Assembly (NCBI GenBank): GCA_902789415.1 | Contig: CADAOD010000025.1 | Location: 1 to 37,367, forward strand | Source: an uncultured Prevotellaceae bacterium | GTDB taxonomy: Bacteria > Bacteroidota > Bacteroidia > Bacteroidales > Bacteroidaceae | DNA: 37,367 bases | Direction: 5' to 3' | In this document: in pieces, positions 32,650 through 37,367 of the stretch | Layout of the letters: each line of letters begins with the position of its first letter | How positions within the stretch are numbered: the stretch's first letter is position 1 | Program-made: the position numbers and the translations under genes | The notes under the pieces: generated by a model | What the model was told of the DNA's origin: nothing | The model's database searches: none | The model's input: the letters and a program-made list of their open reading frames with translations, nothing else

Positions 32650-34050
32650 ATGGCAAAAGATAAAACAGCATACGTATGTTCCAACTGCGGACAGGAGTCG
32701 GCCAAGTGGATTGGCAAATGCCCTGCCTGCGGACAATGGAACACGTTTAAGGAGATAAAAGTAGCCCCTGCCTCACCTGCTAAGTTGGCAGGAGCAAGGG
32801 GTGGATTGAATGCGGGCGCCACAGCCCAATCATCAGCTTTGCACGCTGGTAAAGTACTGCGATTGCGTGAGATCAGTTCGAAGGACGACCCACGTATCGA
32901 CATGCACGATGCCGAGTTGAACCGTGTGCTAGGTGGCGGATTGGTGCCTGGCAGTATCGTACTGCTGGGTGGCGAGCCTGGTATTGGTAAATCAACCCTT
33001 TCGCTGCAAACCATGCTGAACATGCCCGAGAAGAAGATTCTGTACGTGAGCGGCGAGGAAAGCGCCCATCAGCTTAAAATGCGCGCTGAACGACTGGGTG
33101 GTGAGAATGATAATTTTCTGCTGCTGACTGAGAACTCGCTCGAAACCATCTTCGACCATATTAAAGAGGTACAGCCTGAACTCATAGTGATCGACTCTAT
33201 TCAGACTATCTCTACTGAGGATGTTGAGTCGAGTGCCGGCTCTATCGCACAGGTGCGCGAGTGCGCCTCGGCCCTACTCCGCTTTGCCAAAACCAGTGGT
33301 GTGCCCGTAATCCTGATTGGTCATATCACCAAAGAGGGCACGTTGGCAGGTCCTAAAATCCTGGAGCACATTGTTGATACGGTTATCCAGTTTGAGGGCG
33401 ACCAGCATTATATGTACCGCATTCTGCGTAGCATCAAGAACCGCTTTGGTTCTACAGCCGAGCTGGGCATCTACGAGATGCTGCAGAACGGCTTGCGACA
33501 GGTATCTAACCCATCAGAACTGCTACTTACACAGGATCGCGACGGTCTGTCGGGCATCGCCATCACATCGGCCATCGAGGGCATTCGTCCGTTCTTGGTC
33601 GAAACTCAGGCCCTTGTTTCGACAGCCGCCTATGGCACCCCACAGCGTTCGGCCACAGGCTTTGATCAGCGCCGACTGAACATGCTGCTGGCTGTGCTCG
33701 AAAAGCGCGTGGGCTTTAAGCTGGCACAGAAGGATGTGTTTGTGAATATTGCAGGCGGACTGCGTGTTACCGACTTGGCAATGGACCTGAGTGTAATCGC
33801 AGCTGTACTCTCATCAAATGTAGATACCCCAATCGAGTCAGGTTGGTGTATGGCAGGCGAGGTTGGACTGAGTGGCGAGGTGCGCCCAGTTAACCGTATA
33901 GAGCAGCGTATCGCCGAAGCCGAGAAGCTCGGATTTACCGATATGATCATCCCAAAATACAACCTCCAAGGCTTTGATAAGAATAAATATTCAATCCGTT
34001 TGCACCCCGTAAGAAAGGTAGAAGAAGCCCTACGTGCAATCTTCGGATAA
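32650..34050 (+). CDS. radA: DNA repair ATPase RadA (Sms)
   Basis: RadA drives branch migration during recombinational repair. The 466-residue product has the N-terminal zinc finger Cys10, Cys13, Cys24, Cys27 (CSNCGQE, CPACGQW), Walker A GEPGIGKST (108-116), the RecA-like core, the RadA-specific KNRFGS (263-268) and a C-terminal Lon-protease-like domain without protease function (GLRVTDLAMDL, GEVGLSGEVRPV). The length is normal. It stands as a single gene with a short-leader promoter; a large inverted repeat lies directly downstream. Confidence 0.97.
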   Translation: MAKDKTAYVCSNCGQESAKWIGKCPACGQWNTFKEIKVAPASPAKLAGARGGLNAGATAQSSALHAGKVLRLREISSKDDPRIDMHDAELNRVLGGGLVPGSIVLLGGEPGIGKSTLSLQTMLNMPEKKILYVSGEESAHQLKMRAERLGGENDNFLLLTENSLETIFDHIKEVQPELIVIDSIQTISTEDVESSAGSIAQVRECASALLRFAKTSGVPVILIGHITKEGTLAGPKILEHIVDTVIQFEGDQHYMYRILRSIKNRFGSTAELGIYEMLQNGLRQVSNPSELLLTQDRDGLSGIAITSAIEGIRPFLVETQALVSTAAYGTPQRSATGFDQRRLNMLLAVLEKRVGFKLAQKDVFVNIAGGLRVTDLAMDLSVIAAVLSSNVDTPIESGWCMAGEVGLSGEVRPVNRIEQRIAEAEKLGFTDMIIPKYNLQGFDKNKYSIRLHPVRKVEEALRAIFG

Positions 34051-34059
34051 CAATTTGTA

Positions 34060-34141
34060 AACACAGAGATACAGAGACGCAGAGAAATATATTAAAAAAG
34101 TAAAAAATCGAAAAATCTCTGTATCTCTGTATCTTTGTGTT
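34060..34141. repeat. Inverted repeat of 'cacagagatacagag' type between radA and pgk
   Basis: Arms of 26 nt (34060-34085, starting aacacagagatacagag; 34116-34141, ending tgtatctttgtgtt) pair with three mismatches around a 30-nt AT-rich loop. Each arm is itself built of near-repeats of acagag. It could also serve as a weak terminator for radA. Confidence 0.85.
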
Positions 34142-34153
34142 GAATTTTATTTG

Positions 34154-34161
34154 TAACTTTG
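34154..34161 (+). promoter_or_regulatory. -7 box for pgk
   Basis: TAACTTTG is followed by a 50-nt leader to the ATG at 34212. A TTTG at 34134-34137, inside the repeat's right arm, is only 16 bp upstream, shorter than usual. Confidence 0.55.
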
Positions 34162-34211
34162 CAGTCGCATCTTAAAATGAAATTTTTCACATTATTAATA
34201 ATATTAAGATT

Positions 34212-35467
34212 ATGACTATCAACGAATTCAACTTTGCCGGTAAGAAGGCAATCGTACGTGTAGATTTCAACGTACCCCTCGATGAGAATGGTAAGATCAC
34301 AGACGACCCCTGCCTACCCTGAAGAAGATTCTGGCCGACGGTGGTGCTACTATCATTATGAGCCACATGGGTAAGCCCAAAGGTAAGGTAGATATGAAGA
34401 AGTCTCTGGGTCAGATCCGCGAGGCTGTAGAGAAGGCTCTGGGTGTTCCCGTTGCTTTCGCTCCCGACTGCGCTAAGGCTGCCGACGCTGCCAAGGCTCT
34501 GAAGATGGGTGAGGCTCTGCTGCTTGAGAACCTGCGCTTCTATCCAGAGGAAGAGGGTAAGCCCGTAGGTGTTGAGAAGGGTACTCCTGAGTACGACGAG
34601 GCTAAGAAGGCTATGAAGGCCAGCCAGAAGGAGTTTGCTAAGACTCTGGCTAGCTATGCTGACTGCTACGTAATGGATGCCTTCGGTACAGCTCACCGCA
34701 AGCACGCTTCTACCGCTGTTATCGCCGACTACTTCGACGCCAACAACAAGATGCTGGGCTTGCTGATGGAGAAGGAGGTTCAGGCTGTTGACAACGTACT
34801 GTCGAACATCAAGCGTCCTTTCGTTGCCATCATGGGTGGTTCTAAGGTATCTTCTAAGATCGGCATCATCGAGAACCTGTTGGGCAAGGTTGATAAGCTC
34901 ATCCTCTGCGGTGGTATGACATACACCTTCGCTAAGGCTCACAATGGTGAGATTGGCGATTCAATCGTTGAGCTCGATAAGCTGGATGTAGCTCTGGGTG
35001 TTGAGGAGCTGGCCAAGAAGAACGGTGTAGAGCTTGTGCTGGGTTCTGACTGCACAGCTACCAACGGTCTCGACTTCGACACCATGACTGTAAAGGAGGG
35101 CGCTGAGATCATCAACTGCCCCGCTAACAAGGTACCTGCCGGTTTCGAGGGTGTTGACGCTGGTCCTGAGAGCCAGAAGGCATTTGCCGAGGCTATCAAG
35201 GGTGCCAAGACCATCCTGTGGAACGGTCCTGCTGGTGTATTCGAGTGCGACGCTTTCACCGCTGGTTCACGTGCCATCGGCGACGCTATCGCCGAGGCTA
35301 CTAAGAACGGTGCCTTCTCTCTGATTGGTGGTGGCGACTCTGTAGCTTGTGTAAACAAGTTCGGACTTGCTGATCAGGTATCTTACATCTCAACTGGTGG
35401 TGGTGCTCTGCTCGAGGCCATCGAGGGTAAGGTTCTCCCAGGCGTAGCTGCTATCAAGGGTGAGTAA
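34212..35467 (+). pseudogene. pgk: Phosphoglycerate kinase, frame broken by an apparent 16-nt deletion
   Basis: PGK transfers phosphate between 1,3-bisphosphoglycerate and ADP in glycolysis. The start [19 protein letters not shown] is intact, but after GKITDD (ending 34307) the frame reads P-C-L-P and stops at 34320-34322. From 34310 a second frame continues as [12 protein letters not shown] and runs correctly to the stop at 35465-35467, with SHMGKPKG, the [15 protein letters not shown] segment and the nucleotide-site GGGDSV. Between DD and LPT the family has six codons (TRIRxA); only two bases remain, so 16 nt are missing, including a substrate-binding Arg. Without the gap the protein would be about 423 residues. 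Both parts use the same codon style, so the break is recent or an assembly error. An internal ATG (34358) would give a product lacking about 50 residues. Confidence 0.88.
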
Positions 35468-35501
35468 AAATCAGATATACATCGATTTTTAAATAACCAT
35501 C

Positions 35502-35540
35502 AATGGCCGTTCTGCTTCACAGCAGACGGCCATTATGCTT
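35502..35540 (+). terminator. Terminator after pgk
   Basis: Arms aatggccgt-tctgc (35502-35515) and gcag-acggccatt (35522-35534) form a long stem with one bulge, followed by atgctttt. Confidence 0.82.
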
Positions 35541-35565
35541 TTAACCCAAACTAAATTTATCAAGT

Positions 35566-35763
35566 ATAAAAAAATTATTTCTGTTCTTTGCAATGGCAGC
35601 ATGCTGCCTGTTAACAACCATAACACTGAATAGCTGTGCTAACGACGACAACGCCATTCAATCGCACGTTCTGGCAAAAAAGCAGGTGCAGCAAGTAACC
35701 CCATCCACCCAACTCACGCTCCATCTGGCACGCAACGGCGGCTGGTGCGGCTCGATAGACTAA
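35566..35763 (+). pseudogene. Small lipoprotein-like frame lacking a normal start codon
   Basis: From 35566 the frame reads ATA-AAA-AAA and then LFLFFAMAACCLL, TTITLNSC and ANDDNAIQSHV, ending GGWCGSID at 35763. This is a textbook lipoprotein signal (two Lys, hydrophobic core, lipobox LNSC) if the first codon were ATG. No ATG, GTG or TTG exists between the upstream in-frame stop (35542-35544) and 35593. Starting at the ATG 35593 would give 56 residues with a stunted, uncharged signal. So either the start has decayed (ATG to ATA), a rare ATA start is used, or it is a base error. The last 4 bp overlap the 3' end of the convergent UXS gene. No homologue is recognised. Confidence 0.55.
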
Positions 35764-36695
35764 CCTATTTTTTGGCGGAAATACGCAATGATATAATCCA
35801 GTCCCTCGTCGAGCGACACCTTGGGCTCCCATCCTAATTCACGCTTGGCAAGTGTGATGTCGGGACGGCGCATCTTAGGATCGTCGCTTGGCAGCGGACG
35901 GAACACGATCTTACTCTTGCCGCCTATCTTCTGGATGACCTTCTCTGCCAGTTCAAGCATGGTGAACTCGCCTGGATTTCCGAGGTTTACCGGTCCCGTG
36001 AAATCATCACTTGTTGCCATCGTGCGAATCATACCCTCTATCAGGTCGCTCACATACTGGAAAGAGCGTGTCTGCTGACCGTCGCCATAGATGGTGAGAT
36101 CTTCGCCACGCAGCGCCTGCACCACGAAATTGCTCACTACACGTCCGTCGCTGATAGCCATACGCGGACCATAGGTATTAAAGATACGGATGACCTTGAC
36201 ACGCACCTTGTGCAGTCGGTGGTAGTCGAAAAACAGCGTCTCGGCACAGCGCTTGCCCTCGTCATAACATGAGCGCAAGCCTATGGGGTTAACATTTCCC
36301 CAATAACTCTCAGGCTGTGGGTGGATATTCGGGTCGCCATACACCTCGCTGGTGCTGCTCTGCAGTATCTTTGCCTTGGTGCGACGGGCCAAGCCCAACA
36401 TGTGGTAGGCACCAAACACGCTGGTCTTGGTGGTCTGTATAGGGTCGTTCTGGTAATAGATAGGTGAGGCCGGACAAGCCAGATTATAAATCTCATCCAC
36501 CTCGGCCCAGTAAGGATTGATCACATCGTGGCGCACCAACTCAAAATTCGGCTTACCAATCAAGTGCCACACATTCTCCTTCGAGCCACTATAGAAATTG
36601 TCAAGACAGATTACGTCATGTCCGTCGTTCACGAGCCTTTCACAGAGGTGAGAGCCTATAAACCCAGCTCCACCCGTCACCAGAATTCTTTTCAT
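35760..36695 (-). CDS. uxs: UDP-glucuronate decarboxylase (UDP-xylose synthase)
   Basis: The enzyme converts UDP-glucuronate to UDP-xylose with bound NAD, for glycan synthesis. The 311-residue protein is a short-chain dehydrogenase-type epimerase fold: [10 protein letters not shown] (8-17), the UXS-typical [11 protein letters not shown] (72-82), [10 protein letters not shown] (113-122) and the catalytic Tyr144 and Lys148 (CYDEGKR), then [10 protein letters not shown] and [10 protein letters not shown]. The length equals that of bacterial UXS without an N-terminal anchor. It is a single gene with its own promoter. Its stop overlaps the small lipoprotein frame. It may supply xylose or UDP-xylose-derived residues for surface glycans. 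Confidence 0.95.
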   Translation of the reverse strand: MKRILVTGGAGFIGSHLCERLVNDGHDVICLDNFYSGSKENVWHLIGKPNFELVRHDVINPYWAEVDEIYNLACPASPIYYQNDPIQTTKTSVFGAYHMLGLARRTKAKILQSSTSEVYGDPNIHPQPESYWGNVNPIGLRSCYDEGKRCAETLFFDYHRLHKVRVKVIRIFNTYGPRMAISDGRVVSNFVVQALRGEDLTIYGDGQQTRSFQYVSDLIEGMIRTMATSDDFTGPVNLGNPGEFTMLELAEKVIQKIGGKSKIVFRPLPSDDPKMRRPDITLAKRELGWEPKVSLDEGLDYIIAYFRQKIG

Positions 36696-36722
36696 AAAAT
36701 TGTTTTATTATAATAGCGACTG

Positions 36723-36730
36723 CAAAGATA
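36723..36730 (-). promoter_or_regulatory. -7 box for the UXS gene
   Basis: TATCTTTG on the minus strand lies 27 nt before the ATG at 36695. It directly follows a terminator hairpin on the same strand. Confidence 0.6.
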
Positions 36731-36736
36731 CAAAGA

Positions 36737-36769
36737 AATCCCGACATTCTAAATGAATTGCCGGGATTT
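36737..36769 (-). terminator. Terminator hairpin upstream of the UXS promoter
   Basis: Arms aatcccgaca (36737-36746) and tgccgggatt (36759-36768) pair with one mismatch. On the minus strand it leads into a T-rich run and would end transcripts coming from the cupin remnant or WYL gene; T-rich sequence also follows on the plus strand. Confidence 0.6.
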
Positions 36770-36799
36770 TATTCTTTTCCTCAAAAACCTTGGAATAAA

Positions 36800-36917
36800 T
36801 CAATCCAATGGTATCTCAGAATGCTGAACGGCCAGTGGCTGATCTTTCTGCGAGAGGTAGAACATGTAGAGGATGACAGGCTTGTCGCCTCGGTTCTCGC
36901 CGTGATGAATGCCCTGT
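36800..36917 (-). pseudogene. C-terminal remnant of a cupin-domain protein
   Basis: On the minus strand a frame ending at the stop 36800-36802 reads QGIHHGENRGDKPVILYMF and ends QKDQPLAVQHSEIPLD. HHGENRG...PV..YMFYLS is the second half of a small beta-barrel cupin protein. The frame upstream of about 36917 (RRPTK and earlier) no longer resembles a cupin, reaches a stop with no suitable start, and lacks the first metal-binding motif. It is therefore a decayed fragment, roughly 38 residues. I found nothing else between 36770 and 36990. Confidence 0.6.
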
Positions 36918-36991
36918 TTTGTTGGTCTTCTTTTTTCCCCCACCCCGTAGAATAACTGGGATACTGGGATTTGGGAAATATTGCTTAATTG

Positions 36992-37021
36992 ATGGCATCA
37001 GAGATTATAAACTGATGCCAT
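36992..37021. terminator. Perfect hairpin over the stop codon of the WYL gene
   Basis: Arms atggcatcag (36992-37001) and ctgatgccat (37012-37021) match perfectly around a 10-nt loop. The WYL stop (36998-37000) lies inside. The T-rich tail (ttctttt) is on the plus-strand side only, so as a minus-strand terminator it would lack a T run. Confidence 0.5.
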
Positions 37022-37367
37022 TTCTTTTATCCACCGGATTACTTCCTTTCGTACATGTTCTGGCGATATCACTTCAACCTCGCTACTCATCGACAGAATA
37101 TGCTGAATAAAATCGTAGGTGGGCATTACTGTCACTTCAAAGATTGAGTAGTCGCTATGCTTTTCCACCTCACGTTGCGACCAGTGTATCGGCAGTTTTC
37201 GCATATAGTCGCGTCTGTGGTTGATATCAGTAGCCTTTATTCGGATACGTTCAACCTTCTGAGCTTCAGGTTCAACGATGATGCCAAAGGCATCAGCAAA
37301 GTAGGAGTCTACCGATAGCCCACGTGGCATCTTGAATGTGTCCTCTGTAGCAAATATCCGATGTACC
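36998..37367 (-). CDS. WYL-domain transcriptional regulator, C-terminal part (start outside window)
   Basis: The frame is open to the window edge; about 122 residues are visible. The sequence FKMPRGLSVDSYFADAFGI and the later RIRIKATDINHRRDYM, KLPIHWSQREVEK, FEVTVMPTYDFIQHILSMSSEVEVISPEHVR correspond to the end of the WYL domain and the WCX extension of Bacteroidota WYL regulators. The N-terminal helix-turn-helix lies beyond the window. Members sense small ligands or nucleic acids and often regulate defence or stress genes; no defence genes are visible here. Confidence 0.85.
   Translation of the reverse strand, partial: VHRIFATEDTFKMPRGLSVDSYFADAFGIIVEPEAQKVERIRIKATDINHRRDYMRKLPIHWSQREVEKHSDYSIFEVTVMPTYDFIQHILSMSSEVEVISPEHVRKEVIRWIKEMASVYNL

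Noticed and set aside
34302-34330. Programmed ribosomal frameshift in pgk
   Set aside because: There is no standard slippery heptamer, and shifting frame cannot restore the six missing conserved residues; a deletion explains the data better.
1-37367. Defence island, suggested by the WYL regulator at the edge
   Set aside because: No nuclease, methyltransferase, toxin-antitoxin or cas gene is visible; the other genes are housekeeping or envelope functions.

Overview
The window looks like chromosomal DNA of a Prevotella-type Bacteroidota (Prevotella, Segatella or a close gut or rumen relative). The grounds are repeated TAnnTTTG -7 boxes (three with a TTTG -33 box exactly 20 bp upstream, one at 18 bp), no visible Shine-Dalgarno sequences, many secreted or lipoprotein genes, a Prevotella-style C-terminal tail on the first protein, and Bacteroidota-typical families (propeller-type AraC regulator, DUF4369-like lipoprotein, WYL regulator). 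I saw no tRNA, rRNA, CRISPR array, transposase, phage gene or SusC/SusD pair.

Layout. (1) 1-2926: two secreted proteins (the first cut by the window edge) and an Ig-like lipoprotein, joined by short AT-rich spacers built on a 7-bp period. (2) 3065-5521: an operon of a polyprenol-phosphate sugar synthase, a PlsC acyltransferase and a membrane-anchored metallophosphoesterase. (3) 5510-9209, minus strand: a stand-alone MetH reactivation domain coupled to dihydroorotase (pyrC) and a DUF4369-like lipoprotein, then a DivIC/FtsB-like protein with a small membrane protein. (4) 9356-11170: dnaX. (5) 11198-14885, minus: a sensor kinase, a XylE-type sugar symporter and a single-domain receiver in one operon, divergent from a GH51 arabinofuranosidase (15048-17057). 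(6) 17222-21517: an unknown membrane protein, an amino-sugar kinase and a large MscS-family channel. (7) 21595-29512: a tight five-gene run, kdsA, kdsD, a giant propeller/AraC regulator, a phospholipase D/cardiolipin synthase-type protein and an acyltransferase-3 protein. (8) 29457-32573, minus: an orphan substrate-binding lipoprotein followed by a TPR protein. (9) 32650-37367: radA, a pgk frame broken by an apparent 16-nt deletion, a small lipoprotein-like frame without a normal start codon, a UDP-glucuronate decarboxylase, a cupin gene remnant and the C-terminal end of a WYL regulator.

The most striking object is the regulator at 23337-27119. It has the outline of a hybrid two-component system (periplasmic propeller, Y_Y_Y domain, membrane helix, DHp-like helices, receiver, AraC output), but the phospho-accepting His is Asp, the ATPase domain is absent, and the receiver's phospho-accepting Asp is Lys. 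It therefore cannot work by a standard phosphorelay. It lies in frame-coupled order with Kdo synthesis and phospholipid genes, so I suggest it is a phosphorylation-independent transmembrane sensor for the cell envelope. Other points worth attention are the pgk disruption, the free-standing MetH reactivation domain, the kinase-symporter-receiver operon, the 7-bp periodic spacers, and two intergenic palindromes of different sequence families.
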